Assembly (NCBI GenBank): GCA_963681975.1
Contig: OY820613.1
Location: 1,550,001-1,614,000, forward strand
Length of the DNA stretch: 64,000 nt
Source: JANELJ01 sp024511395
Lineage (GTDB): Bacteria; Pseudomonadota; Gammaproteobacteria; GRL18
Reading direction: 5' to 3'
Position 1 is the first letter of the stretch. Every line of letters starts with the position of its first letter. A program made the position numbers and the translations under genes. The notes under the pieces were generated by a model. That model was not told the DNA's origin. It saw only the letters and a program-made list of their open reading frames with translations, and made no database searches. Below, one piece after another: positions 42,414 to 52,137 of the stretch.

Positions 42414-43970
42414 TTAGTGATAGCTTTTGGGGCCACGAATGTTCTCATGAGACTGTGGTAATGAAGAAGGTTCTTTCTGTTCAAAGAAGTCAGGCTGTAA
42501 CTTATCCTGATTGCTGAGCAATATAGACTTAATGTGCTTCAGCCGGTTGAGATTTTTATGATTGGCAATCTGGCAGGCCTTATTTAAACGCTCATTAGGA
42601 TATTGTCGGGACAGATTGAGTAAGCCCGGGCAAACCCGGTAAGCCTGCTCTTCATGCTGCTTTTGTTTCAACTGGCTTTTAACCCGGATAAGCACTTCAT
42701 CACCAATATCCTTAGCCCAGTTCATTAATCGCCCTGGTGTCCATTGATGGTGTTTCTTATGGCGCTCTGGCATATGGGCCGGTACGGTGGTGGTACCAGA
42801 ATGGTATTGTCTGGCATGCTGACAGATGCACCGGTTATGAAAGTACATCTCTATTAAGAATGCTTTGGCATGCACTTCCGGTTTTTCACCCACCAGATGA
42901 TGAGGTACTGAATACAGGTGTCCGTCAAACTGAATATGGTAATCCACATTGACTTTGACGGTTTTGATTTCAGTAAACTCAAACGCCTGTTTGGGCAGTG
43001 GCAGCAGTGCCGGTTTATCCAGCAAGTCAAACCACTGTTGCCGGGTGCCTTTAAGCTGCTTAAAGGGTTTGTTGTTGACCTCTTCAAGCAGGCCATGGAT
43101 CTGCTGATTGAGCTCTGTCAGTGAGAAGAACGTTTGATGACGTAAACGAGCCAGGATCCAGCGTTCTATAATCTGCACACCCACTTCAGCTTTGGCTTTA
43201 TCCTGAGGCTTTCGGGGTCTGGCAGGAACGATGGCTGTACCATAATGAGCCGCCATCTGCTGGTAAGACATATTAATATCCGGATCGTACCGACAGGCCC
43301 GGGTGGTACTGCTTTTAAGATTATCAGGAATTAACAGTACGGGAACCCCTTTTATAAATTCAAAGGTTCTTACATGACTGCCGATCCAGTCCGGCAGGCG
43401 TTGGCTCCAGGTAGCTTCTGCATAGGTGTAATTGGAAGCACCTAATACGGCAACAAAAATCCGGGCAAACTGAATTTCACCAGTGTCCTGCTGAACAACA
43501 GGAACGGTTTGACCGGCATAATCAACAAAGAGTTTTTCTCCCGCCTTATGATGCTGACGCATGGAGCGTTTCTGTTTCTTTTGCCATTGCTGGTACAGCA
43601 TGCAGTACTGTGGATAGCTGTAACAGCGGTTTGGGTATTGTTGTGTGTATTCTTCCCAAAGCAGGAGCCTGGTCATTCCTTTGCGTTTGAGTTCCCGATA
43701 GACCTCTGACCAGTCAGGGAGCTGGAATGCGCTGGAAACCCGGGTATCGGTCTGGGGGTAAAACCGACTGGCCAGTTGTTGATCGTCCAGTTGTTCAATG
43801 GCGGGCCAGTCCAGATCAAGAGCCTCTGCTTTACTGCAGATTTTTTGTACGGCACCCAGGCTTAATCGCAGGCTGGTTTTTATCTGGCGCAGGCTGAGTT
43901 TGGCTTGCAGTCTGAGTCTTAATATTGTTCGTAATTGTCGCATTGATAGTCTCTTTGTTGGCATAACCAT
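42414..43970 (-). CDS. istA: IstA transposase of IS21
   Basis: A 518-aa transposase. The N-terminal HTH (KLSLRQIKTSLRLSLGAVQKI) is followed by the DDE core (KLFVDYAGQTVPV, LIPDNLKSSTT, and the final Glu in KAKAEVGVQIIERW) and a beta-barrel C-terminal part. Length and motifs are normal for IS21. A start at 43964 (MPTKRLSMRQ) is equally plausible. Confidence 0.93.
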   Translation of the reverse strand: MVMPTKRLSMRQLRTILRLRLQAKLSLRQIKTSLRLSLGAVQKICSKAEALDLDWPAIEQLDDQQLASRFYPQTDTRVSSAFQLPDWSEVYRELKRKGMTRLLLWEEYTQQYPNRCYSYPQYCMLYQQWQKKQKRSMRQHHKAGEKLFVDYAGQTVPVVQQDTGEIQFARIFVAVLGASNYTYAEATWSQRLPDWIGSHVRTFEFIKGVPVLLIPDNLKSSTTRACRYDPDINMSYQQMAAHYGTAIVPARPRKPQDKAKAEVGVQIIERWILARLRHQTFFSLTELNQQIHGLLEEVNNKPFKQLKGTRQQWFDLLDKPALLPLPKQAFEFTEIKTVKVNVDYHIQFDGHLYSVPHHLVGEKPEVHAKAFLIEMYFHNRCICQHARQYHSGTTTVPAHMPERHKKHHQWTPGRLMNWAKDIGDEVLIRVKSQLKQKQHEEQAYRVCPGLLNLSRQYPNERLNKACQIANHKNLNRLKHIKSILLSNQDKLQPDFFEQKEPSSLPQSHENIRGPKSYH

Positions 43971-44812
43971 TCCCCAATAAAAATCAGGGAGGTTAGCAGT
44001 TATTGAATATCAATGTGTGGGAAAGGATTCTGAACCATCGTGAACACTGATTCTGGAAAAACAGTAAAAGTGTTCACGATGAGATCAGAATCGGCGTTCA
44101 CGATAGAACAGAATGGGTGTTCATGATGGTTCAGAAACAGTGTTCACGATAAATCAGAATCAGTGTTCATGATCGGCCAGAATATGCATAGGTCGTGTTA
44201 AACGGGATATTGAACGACAACTGCCCAACTATTCCGTTGATATTCAGTCTCTGTTTGAAGTAGCTCTAAAACAGGCTCAGAAACTAATTGAGCAGGAGCA
44301 GCACAGTAAGAACAAGCTTTACAGTTTACATGCTCCTGAAGTCGAGTGTATCAGTAAAGGCAAAGCTCATAAGCCTTATGAATTTGGTGTTAAAACCAGT
44401 ATCGCGGTAACTAACAAGGAAGGCTTTGTTATTGGTGCTCAAAAGTTGTCCGGGCAATCCTTATGATGGACATACCTTGCTGCCACAACTGGAACAGATA
44501 AAACAGTTTACAGCCGTACAACCGGAACACTGCTTTGTTGACCGGGGTTATCGTGGACATGAAGTAAAAGACACTAAAGTTTTTATCTCAGGTCAGAAGC
44601 GAGGCGTTACCCGAAGTATTAAAAAGGCATTAAAACGGCGCAGTGCGATTGAGCCTGAAATTGGTCATATGAAAAATGATGGCCGTTTAGACCGCTGCTA
44701 CCTCAAAGGTGCAGTCGGTGATGCCATTAATGTGGTTATGGTAGTCGCTGGACATAACTTAAGAAAGATCCTCAATAAGCTCCGGCTTTTGTGGCTCAAA
44801 ATTATGTACTGG

Positions 44813-45643
44813 TCAAGTCCAACCGGACATTTTTTTTAGAGAATTTTCATAGTTAATTGGTGACTGCTCACCATTTGCTGAATGCAGTCTTTCCAGGTTG
44901 TAATACCTCATGTAAACTGCAACATCTTTCTTCATATGCTCACGAGTTGGCTGAGCAATTTTGAATATCCAATCATGCTTAAGACTACCAAAAAAACGTT
45001 CAACCACAGCATTATCCCAACAAGCGCCTACATCCCCCATGCTGGCCCGTATTCCATAATGACTCAGTAACTTTCTATATCGCTTACTGGTGTACTGTGA
45101 ACCTCGATCACTATGAAAAACAAGCCCAAAAGGCGGCTGTCTTATGTTATAGGCCGTTACCATTGCTTTACATATTAAGTCTGTCGTCATGCGTTTACTG
45201 ATAGACCAGCCAGCAATACGACGTGAGTATAAATCCATTACAATAGCTAAATACATCCAACCTTCACCGGTTTTTAAATATGTAATGTCTCCGGCCCAAA
45301 CCTGATTAGGAGCAACAGGATTAAAATTCTGATTGAGTAAATTATCCGCTACATCATCATTATGGTTTCTTTTAGTGGTTACTTTGTATGCAATGCGTTG
45401 AGTAACTTTTAATTTCAATATTTTCATTAACTTACGTACTTTATAACGACCAGTTTCAATGCCTTCTTCACGTAATTTCTTCATCATTTCACGGCTGCCT
45501 AAGCTATTACGGCTTTGCTTAAAGAGCACTTTCATACGACGATGCAGGTGCAGTGTTTCTGCAGTAATCAACTGACCTGGTCGTTTCTTCCAGGCATAGT
45601 AAGCTGATGTACTGACCCGCATTACCCGGCATAAAACAGTCAC
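44813..45643 (-). CDS. IS3 OrfB transposase
   Basis: Open as 276 aa from an internal ATG. The frame extends upstream (IRDESSHHPVTVLC), so the natural product is an OrfAB fusion made by -1 frameshifting. The DDE core is present: VWAGDITYLKTGEGW, VFHSDRGSQYTSKRY and the Glu in WDNAVVERFFGSLKHDW, then YNLERLHSANGEQSPINYE. Confidence 0.92.
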   Translation of the reverse strand: MTVLCRVMRVSTSAYYAWKKRPGQLITAETLHLHRRMKVLFKQSRNSLGSREMMKKLREEGIETGRYKVRKLMKILKLKVTQRIAYKVTTKRNHNDDVADNLLNQNFNPVAPNQVWAGDITYLKTGEGWMYLAIVMDLYSRRIAGWSISKRMTTDLICKAMVTAYNIRQPPFGLVFHSDRGSQYTSKRYRKLLSHYGIRASMGDVGACWDNAVVERFFGSLKHDWIFKIAQPTREHMKKDVAVYMRYYNLERLHSANGEQSPINYENSLKKMSGWT

Positions 45644-45681
45644 CGGGTGGTGTGACGATTCATCTCTTATGAAATCAAATT

Positions 45682-45972
45682 TTACTTCATTTCTTTCGCG
45701 AAGAAGGCTCTGGCCTTTTTTAAAATCTCTTTCTCCATACGTAAATTTTTAACTTCTTTACGTAAGCGCTTCAGCTCTTCACGTTCATCAACTGACAATG
45801 ACCTGCCTTCAGGTTGAGATTCTATTTTACTCTTCCAGCGATACAGTATATTGCTGGCTATACCCAGTGATTTAGCCGCCTCTGGCACTGAATAACCTTG
45901 TTCGAGAACCAGTGCTACCGCTTCTTCTTTATATTCTTTAGAATATTGTTTATATGTTCGTTTCTGTACCAT
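45682..45972 (-). CDS. IS3 OrfA
   Basis: A 96-aa protein with an HTH (SVPEAAKSLGIASNILYRWKS) and a leucine-zipper-like tail (LKRLRKEVKNLRMEKEILKK). The end KARAFFAKEMK overlaps the start of the OrfB frame, where frameshifting yields the active fusion. Confidence 0.92.
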   Translation of the reverse strand: MVQKRTYKQYSKEYKEEAVALVLEQGYSVPEAAKSLGIASNILYRWKSKIESQPEGRSLSVDEREELKRLRKEVKNLRMEKEILKKARAFFAKEMK

Positions 45973-46039
45973 TCTGACACCTCAATAATTGATTATTATT
46001 ATCTCTTATTAAAGTGTCCGGTTCCATTAGACCAGAACA

Positions 46040-46182
46040 TAGCCCTGATTCTGCAGATCCTGAATCAACTCCCGTTCAAGATCCTACTCGCTCTGGTAAC
46101 TGTCCGCAACCTGCCAGTCCTTCTGGTACTTATCCAGGACAATAAAGTTTTTGGATTCTGCAATGGTTTTATAGTTTATCAT
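46040..46182 (-). pseudogene. hsdR: hsdR N-terminal remnant with a premature stop
   Basis: The ATG at 46182 overlaps the rhuM stop (ATGA). The peptide MINYKTIAESKNFIVLDKYQ then KDWQVADSYQSE is followed by TAG (46084-46086), then DLERELIQDLQNQGY, a typical type I restriction subunit start. IS3 cuts it at 46040. The restriction function of this operon is therefore lost. Confidence 0.82.
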
Positions 46183-47201
46183 TCTTCTGTGCTCTTTTTT
46201 TGCAACAACTTTTTCACTTCACGATCAAAATCCGATTCAATTTTTTGCTGTTTGTTAAACTGCTCGTATTCCTGATGCGCTTTTTCTTCGGCTGCTTTGC
46301 GAGAAACGCTGCCATAACCTTCCAGTATGCGGTATTCATTAAAAGCCAAAAACTTGTTGACACTTTCTGCAAAGCTTTCCATGGTAAAAGTGTTTCGCCG
46401 CTCGATAATGCCTTCAATATAATCAAAAAATGACGAGACTGCCCGCTCTAATTTTTTTATTTCATCTTCACTTAAATAGTTTTTGGCAATCGTTGTGTCG
46501 GACTTTAATACCCGGCCGTCCGGGGCATTTTTGTAGGTGCTCATGCCCATCAACGGTTTGCTGGCATCAACTTTCAGTGCAATGAGCTCCGCCGCAGTGT
46601 GGCCAGTAATGGCGTAATGAAACTTGTCCTGAATATGGGCATAGAACTGGCGGGTGATTTTCGATTTAGGGTCATAGTCGATGCTGCATTCGGCAAAGAT
46701 ATCAGTGATCTGCTGGTAAATGCGCCGCTCACTGGCGCGAATAGAGCGTACCCGCTCCAGTAACTCTTTAAAATAATCCTTACCAAAAAACCGGCCATTT
46801 TTTAACCGTTCATCATCCATGGCAAAACCCTTGATGATGTATTCCTTAATCAGCTGAGTAGCCCAGATGCGGAACCGGGTGGCCTGGGCGGAATTGACCC
46901 GGTAGCCCACTGAAATAACCGCATCGAGGTTGTAATATTGCATCTGGTAGGTCTTGCCATCATCCGCAGTTGTTTCCAAAATGGAAATAACTGAATACCG
47001 GTCTAACTCATTGCTTTCAAAGATGTTTTTCAAGTGCTTGGAGATTGCTGGCACGCCTACGCCAAACAGCTCCGCCATACGCTTCTGTGTCAGCCAGATG
47101 GTTTCATTGCTGAGTAATACCTCAACTTTTACTTCACCATCGGGTGTGGTGTAGAGCAGAAATTCCGTGGTCTGGTCTTGTAAACTTAACTGTCTGGTCA
47201 T
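46179..47201 (-). CDS. RhuM-family protein inside the type I RM operon
   Basis: A 340-aa protein matching virulence RhuM proteins: an N-terminal HTH-like part (IWLTQKRMAELFGVGVPAIS), YYNLDAVISVGYRVNSAQAT and FRIWATQLIKEYIIKGFAMD, then an extended helical tail. RhuM genes often lie between hsdS and hsdR, but their role is not known. The frame is intact. It starts 39 nt after the hsdS stop and overlaps hsdR by 4 nt. Confidence 0.85.
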   Translation of the reverse strand: MTRQLSLQDQTTEFLLYTTPDGEVKVEVLLSNETIWLTQKRMAELFGVGVPAISKHLKNIFESNELDRYSVISILETTADDGKTYQMQYYNLDAVISVGYRVNSAQATRFRIWATQLIKEYIIKGFAMDDERLKNGRFFGKDYFKELLERVRSIRASERRIYQQITDIFAECSIDYDPKSKITRQFYAHIQDKFHYAITGHTAAELIALKVDASKPLMGMSTYKNAPDGRVLKSDTTIAKNYLSEDEIKKLERAVSSFFDYIEGIIERRNTFTMESFAESVNKFLAFNEYRILEGYGSVSRKAAEEKAHQEYEQFNKQQKIESDFDREVKKLLQKKSTEE

Positions 47202-47240
47202 AGGAATCCTTTCTTATGGATGGGTCGTATCTGGCTCATA

Positions 47241-48476
47241 TTATGCGGCTACTTCAGAATTGGGTTTGGGGAAGCTCAACAGCAGATCGCGGTAGTACTC
47301 GTATTGCTTCTGGCGTAGTTCAATTTCGCGGGGCAGGCCTTCGCTGATGGAGTTGGTTAAGGTCTCGAATTTGTCTAAAACTTCTGCAATTTTTTCCTGT
47401 TCAGAAAATTCAGGAATAGGTAAAGGTAACGGCTTAATAATATCTGCATTCAAATTGCTAACTGACCCACTGTTAATCTTTCCTGCCCAGTAGTTCTGCA
47501 CATTGTTTGATGAAAGATAGTGATACAGATAATCTGAATTTAACTTTTCCCCAAAGCCACTAATCGAAGCCCATCCGTCGTGAATGGCGCCACTTATACC
47601 AAGAATGTAAGGTCGTCCAAAACTCATTGAATTGGACATAATAAAATCACCCTTATTTAAAATACGTGATTTTTTAGCACCTTCTTGCGTGACTCTTTGT
47701 GCCGTGCTGTTTACATATTTTGAGCCGTGAGAGGTATCACCTATCTTAATCCAGGGAACACCATCCTCATTCTGGGTTATATATTTTGCGATTGGTCTGG
47801 GTGATGCACCACGCTGAATGCTAGCCACTTCCCCCAACGTTTTCCACTCCACTTCCCCTTCTTCAAAGCTCAACAACTGGTCGCGGTAGTAGTTGTATTG
47901 TTTTTTACGCATGTTAAGCTCAGCTGTAAGCTCGGTGAACTTGTCCAGAATACGGACAAGTTCTGCTTGGATTTCAAGGGATTTTTTTGGATCATCGGGG
48001 CATGGGATGGGGATTTTCTTGTTGGAAAAATTACTAATCCACTGCCGTTTATGATCTCCCTCAATTAGATCGATAGGTAACGTATTCAGCCAATAATACA
48101 CATATTTCAGAAGAACTTTATCCTCGTCACTTGACGTGATCATCTTCATTGCAGATGACTTAGCCTTGAAGTCAAAATCAACCCATTTATTAGCAGTTGT
48201 AAAATCATCAAAGATAATTACAGGGTTCTTTGATGCTTCATAAACCCCATTAACTTCATCTGTGTATCCAAGAATAAAAGTTTTACCTGCTGTCAAAACA
48301 GGGGTCTCAAACTCATCACTGTAGTTTTTTGTTTTTACAAGATATTTAGTTGGCTGCTCGTATTGAGTTACCTCTCCGAGAGGCTTCCACTCCACCGTAA
48401 CGCCATCGAGCAGTTTTTCCATAAAGCTGACTTGATGCTTCAATCCGTGTTTGTCCGTGTTCATCTGTGGTTTCAT
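47241..48476 (-). CDS. hsdS: Type I RM specificity subunit HsdS
   Basis: A 411-aa protein with two recognition domains (about 20-180 and 215-370), each followed by a conserved helical repeat: LVRILDKFTELTAELNMRKKQYNYYRDQLLSF and IAEVLDKFETLTNSISEGLPREIELRQKQYEYYRDLLLSF (in pieces). The second repeat mirrors the first, as required to space the two half-sites. The gene looks intact but has no working HsdM or HsdR here. The ATG overlaps the hsdM stop. Confidence 0.9.
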   Translation of the reverse strand: MKPQMNTDKHGLKHQVSFMEKLLDGVTVEWKPLGEVTQYEQPTKYLVKTKNYSDEFETPVLTAGKTFILGYTDEVNGVYEASKNPVIIFDDFTTANKWVDFDFKAKSSAMKMITSSDEDKVLLKYVYYWLNTLPIDLIEGDHKRQWISNFSNKKIPIPCPDDPKKSLEIQAELVRILDKFTELTAELNMRKKQYNYYRDQLLSFEEGEVEWKTLGEVASIQRGASPRPIAKYITQNEDGVPWIKIGDTSHGSKYVNSTAQRVTQEGAKKSRILNKGDFIMSNSMSFGRPYILGISGAIHDGWASISGFGEKLNSDYLYHYLSSNNVQNYWAGKINSGSVSNLNADIIKPLPLPIPEFSEQEKIAEVLDKFETLTNSISEGLPREIELRQKQYEYYRDLLLSFPKPNSEVAA

Positions 48477-49967
48477 TATGCCCCCTCAATTTCGGCAACA
48501 ATAGCATCAATATCCGCGCGAAGCCGGTCGATTTTGGAGACCGTGGTTTTCAGTTCGGCATTAAGCTGGGCAATATCTATTTTTTCTCTGGTGTCCTTGG
48601 CTTCCACATAACTGCTGACCGACAGATTATAGTCGTTTTCAACAATCTTATCGTAATCAACCGATGCCGCGACATGCTCCACTTCCTCTTTGCTGTCGAA
48701 CATTTCCATAATCTTTTTGATATGTTCATTGGTAAGCACATTGTTGTTGGTCTCTTTTTTAAAGAACTCCTCTCCACTGGCATCAATAAACTGGGTTTTC
48801 ATGTCGGTTTTGTGTTTGGACAGCACTAAAATATTGACCGCAATGGTTGTACCGAAAAACAGGTTGGGCGCCAGTGAGATCACGGTTTCAACATAGTTGT
48901 TATCAACCAGATACTGGCGGATTTTCTTTTCGGCACCACCGCGATAAAAAATACCTGGAAAGCAGACAATCGCCGCACGGCCTTTGCTGGAGAGGTAGTG
49001 GAGAGAGTGGAGTACAAAAGCAAAATCAGCCTTGGATTTGGGCGGTAATACTCCGGCGGGGGCAAAGCGTTCATCGTTTATAAGGGTTGGATCGTCTTTA
49101 CCAATCCACTTTACCGAATAGGGTGGATTGGAGACGATGGCATCAAAGGGTTTGTCATCGCCGAAATGCGGTTCCGTCAGGGTATCTCCTAACTGAATAT
49201 TAAACTTGTCGTAGTTAATGTTGTGCAGAAACATATTCATACGCGCCAGATTGTAAGTGGTATGATTGATCTCCTGACCAAAGAAGCCGTCTTCAATAAT
49301 GTGTTCGTCAAAATGTTTTTTTGCCTGAAGCAACAGGGAGCCGGGCAATCAGCCTGGAAACGTGTTGCGGGGTAAAAAACTCACCACCGGATTTTCCGGC
49401 ATTGGCAGCATAGTTGGAGATAAGAAACTCGTAGGCATCGCCAAACAGATCGATGTAATTGTTTGCAAATTCACTGAAATCCAGTCCCACCACACCTTTA
49501 ATCACAGCGGCCAATCGGGCGTTTTTGTCTTTAACGGTATTACCAAGGCGGTTGCTGGTGGTATCAAAATCAGCAAACAGGCCTTTGATGTCGCCTTCCG
49601 ATGGATAACCGCTGGCTGAGGCCTCAATGGCAGCAAATATCTGAGCCAGATCGGTATTCAGGCTGTCGTTATGGTTTGCGCCTTTGGCGATATTGGCGAA
49701 CAGTTGGCTGGGATAGATGAAGTAGCCCTTGGTTTTAATGGCATCATCTCTGATGTCATTGGTGATGATATCATCACCCAGTTCGGTGTAGTGGATACTT
49801 TCGTCTCCGGCTTCGATATAGCTGGCAAAGTTTTCACTGATAAAGCGATAAAACAGCGTACCGAGTACATATTGCTTAAAATCCCAGCCATCTACCGAGC
49901 CGCGTACATCGTTGGCAATTTGCCAGATCTGGCGTTGCAGGGCGGCGCGTTGTTGGGTGCCTGTCAT
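48476..49967 (-). pseudogene. hsdM: hsdM disrupted by a deletion in SAM-binding motif I
   Basis: The N-terminal part (49967 to about 49343) is a good HsdM start (RQIWQIANDVRGSVDGWDFK, YVLGTLFYRFISE, FFTPQHVSRLIA). The C-terminal part (from about 49348 down to 48476) resumes at GSLLLQAKKHF in another frame and contains motif IV NPPYSVKW. The residues between, including the DPxxGSG motif I that binds S-adenosylmethionine, are missing. The enzyme cannot be active. Confidence 0.88.
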
Positions 49968-50199
49968 TCTGTTATTCCTGTTTTATTTTGAACCAAATGG
50001 GCTGATTTATTGCTTAGTGAATACATAACGCCCAGCTAAACTGCCACTTCTTTAAAGCTACCTAAATCTATCTATCGATCCATGAACACCCCGCAAGCAG
50101 TTTTTCAGGATGACGAAGAACAGAAGTCATACAACCTCATGTTCATCTTTTGCGTCAGGTATTTCAACCTGTAATACTCAGAAGTGTATTTCTCCCGAT

Positions 50200-50812
50200 A
50201 ACGCCGACTCAAAGAGCGTACAGGTCTGAGGTGCTTTCTGAGTATGCACTGCATGTGCCGCTTTACGATAGGCTCTCTGAAGCTTTACCCAGTGACTCCA
50301 CGTCGCATAAAGGTGTAATGGCGTCCTTTCAGTGCAGTTGTCAGCACAAAAGGCATGGCTTCATTAAAATCGTCTTGCCAGTACAAAAGCCGCTGCCTGG
50401 TGAACCGACCGTCGCTTTTGTAAGGCAAATTTAAACCGTCCTATCAGGGACAAATACGCAGGATTGACAGTATAAACCGCCACTGTGTTGTTATGACTTT
50501 GCGAGCACAAAGTCTCTTTTATTTTGTTATAGGGCAACGAACTGAGCATACGGGCATAGCGTCCCGGCTCATTATCCAGTTGCCGTTTCTTCTTTGAAAA
50601 ATCCAGTGTTTCAAGCACCAGGTTTTTTTGTTTTTCTGCAGCATAATCCGTGACCGTCCGACAGGCATCCCCGATAATGGCTTTGGCCTGCTCAGTGGTT
50701 TTTCCATAAGTGCTGCAGGGTACGTCGAAGGCTTTTATTAAATTTCCATGGCGGTTGATGTCAGCCACGCTTCTGGGACATCCTGCTTTTGATGTTAATT
50801 TACCATTTTACA
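50200..50812 (-). mobile_element. Decayed TnpB-like gene (IS605/IS1341 type)
   Basis: A frame at 50768-50364 encodes LVLETLDFSKKKRQLDNEPG, RYARMLSSLPYNKIKETLCS, VNPAYLSLIGRFKFA and SVHQAAAFVLARRF, the conserved core of an RuvC-type TnpB group. Upstream codons (KAGCPRSVADINRHGNLIKA) extend it, and a shifted frame (NEAMPFVLTTALKGRHYT) follows after 50364, so at least one frameshift and loss of both ends have occurred. No IS ends are seen. Confidence 0.65.
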
Positions 50813-51449
50813 TGAAATAGATGGTTATTACCTGCCGAAATTGTCCACTTTATGGGAAAAAAGGTCAGATTCAGCATTTATGTGGAATGCTACATAACAG
50901 CATATAACGGTCATATCCATGGCCAGGTCATACTGCTCAAAAAGACAAAGTTGAAATTTTGGCCCGATTAAAATTACCTTTTTTAGCGGAAACTTCCTGA
51001 GTTAAACCTGATTCTTTGTGTTTCATATAATAATTCTTCTGTCTTTGACGGGGTATTGTCCTGACAAGTCCCTTCTCAACAAGAAAAAGTGCTTATCTTA
51101 ATTCATCACTCAACCGGCCAAGATAATTGTCGCCTAATAACCACATTAAAGGATACTCAATAGGTATGGTGAATGGCGTTTAAAATCTGCCTAATTCTGG
51201 CGAATATAGGTCAGATTGTTGCAATAAACCTGCCTTGGTTTATTAATGATTAATCCTCTAAGTAAATTGGGATAGAACTGATTAGATTTCCCCTTGCCAG
51301 GTTTTCTGGTCTGTGACCCGAGAGCCACAGATAATTGTTCTGATCAATAAATTCCATACCATTTTAAAACCAATAAACCTGACTTAACCCGACTCTAACC
51401 AGCTCAAAACCATAATAACCTTGTATGATTCTACCTGAATGTAATAGAA
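50813..51449. other. Intergenic region, no gene seen
   Basis: About 640 AT-rich bases without a convincing coding frame or repeat. A promoter for the excisionase-type gene is expected near 51390-51440 but is not clear. Confidence 0.4.
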
Positions 51450-51670
51450 TCATGGGTATTGATTACAGCAAAGGGTTTTCTGTGTCAGATCGTTGGTTAT
51501 CAGTTGATGAAATAGCTAAATACCTGGGTATCTCTAAAGATACAGTGTATACATGGATATCTAAACGAAATATGCCTGCCCATAAAGTAAGCAGGTTATG
51601 GAAGTTTAAAACTGAAGAAATTGATGATTGGGTTCGTAATGGTGGTGCTGCTGATAAGGGTAGAGAGTAA
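51450..51670 (+). CDS. Excisionase/MerR-like small HTH protein
   Basis: About 73 aa from ATG 51450 (MGIDYSKGF); the frame also opens 25 bases earlier with a less likely start. It has the winged-HTH signature WLSVDEIAKYLGISKDTVYT with WISKRNMPAHKVSRLWKFK, typical of excisionase-family DNA-binding proteins. It precedes the possible BrxA fragment by 5 nt and may be a regulator of the original defence operon. Confidence 0.8.
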
Positions 51671-51675
51671 TCACT

Positions 51676-52032
51676 ATGGATCATAGTCGTCAGAAAATAC
51701 TAATAAAATTTGGCTTCAAATTTGGTAAATCTGGTGCTCATTCACGGCGTACCATGATGCTGGCAGAGCTTCAGCTACTATTTCCTATTACATCATTATC
51801 AACGAGTCTGGAACAATATGCCAATGAAGTTATTGAGCATAACTGTTTGAACAAGCCAACAAAAAATGTCCGTAAATATGCTTTTAGACCTTTAGTTGAA
51901 CTCTATGGTTTTGATATGAAATTTCCTTTATTTCGGGTACTAAGACAACTCTGGGATACTGACCAGATCAATTGGCACAAAACAATAATCAATGTCCATC
52001 TGTGGTTCAAAAGGATTGCAAATGAAAACTGA
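51676..52032 (+). pseudogene. Possible BrxA/DUF1819-like fragment
   Basis: A 118-aa protein with FGFKFGKSGAHSRRTMMLAE, LCNKPTKN-like spacing (CLNKPTKNVRKYAFRPLVEL) and FPLFRVLRQLWDTDQ. The pattern suggests the N-terminal part of a DUF1819 (BrxA-type) protein of a BREX-like system; full proteins are longer, so it seems cut. Recognition is weak, and an unrelated small defence-associated protein is possible. Confidence 0.35.
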
Positions 52033-52137
52033 AAAACTCAAAATCAAGGGTGTATTGATGCGAAAAATTACAGCGCAATTATTTGAAGCAATCTTCTTTT
52101 ATAACAAACCGAAAATTGTTTACAGGATGGCGGAGCT

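Larger units (their letters stand above)
41562..44188 (-). mobile_element. IS21-family element with a 5-bp target duplication
   Basis: The 2627-bp element starts TGCGTATTCTGC at 41562, and the mirrored end reads TGCATATTCTGG up to 44188. It is flanked by TAGGT on both sides (41557-41561 and 44189-44193), and removing it restores the IS5 reading frame. Several GTTCACGAT/GTGAACACT repeats near both ends are likely IstA binding sites. It carries istA and istB, both intact. Confidence 0.95.
40771..44804 (+). mobile_element. IS5 copy, interrupted by IS21 and decayed
   Basis: The left end GTCCGACCTGAATAAATTAT begins at 40771, preceded by TACATA. The transposase frame (from 40938) has a TAG at 41382-41384 in place of the AAG seen in the intact copy, is split by IS21 after 41561, resumes at 44189, and has an extra A near 44441 that shifts the frame. 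The right end is replaced by an IS3 element at 44805. It cannot make transposase. Confidence 0.9.
44805..46039 (-). mobile_element. IS3-family element (orfA/orfB)
   Basis: The ends are TGTACTGGTCAAGTCCAACC at 44805 and, inverted, TGTTCTGGTCTAATGGAACC up to 46039. It joins the decayed IS5 on one side to an hsdR fragment on the other, with different 3-bp flanks (TTA and TAG), so it probably caused a deletion. Remnants of the same IS occur at 18102 and 24124. Confidence 0.92.

Noticed and set aside
50364..50768. Functional TnpB nuclease
   Set aside because: The frame lacks the N-terminal part and is broken at the C-terminal side; no IS ends or guide-RNA structure are visible.
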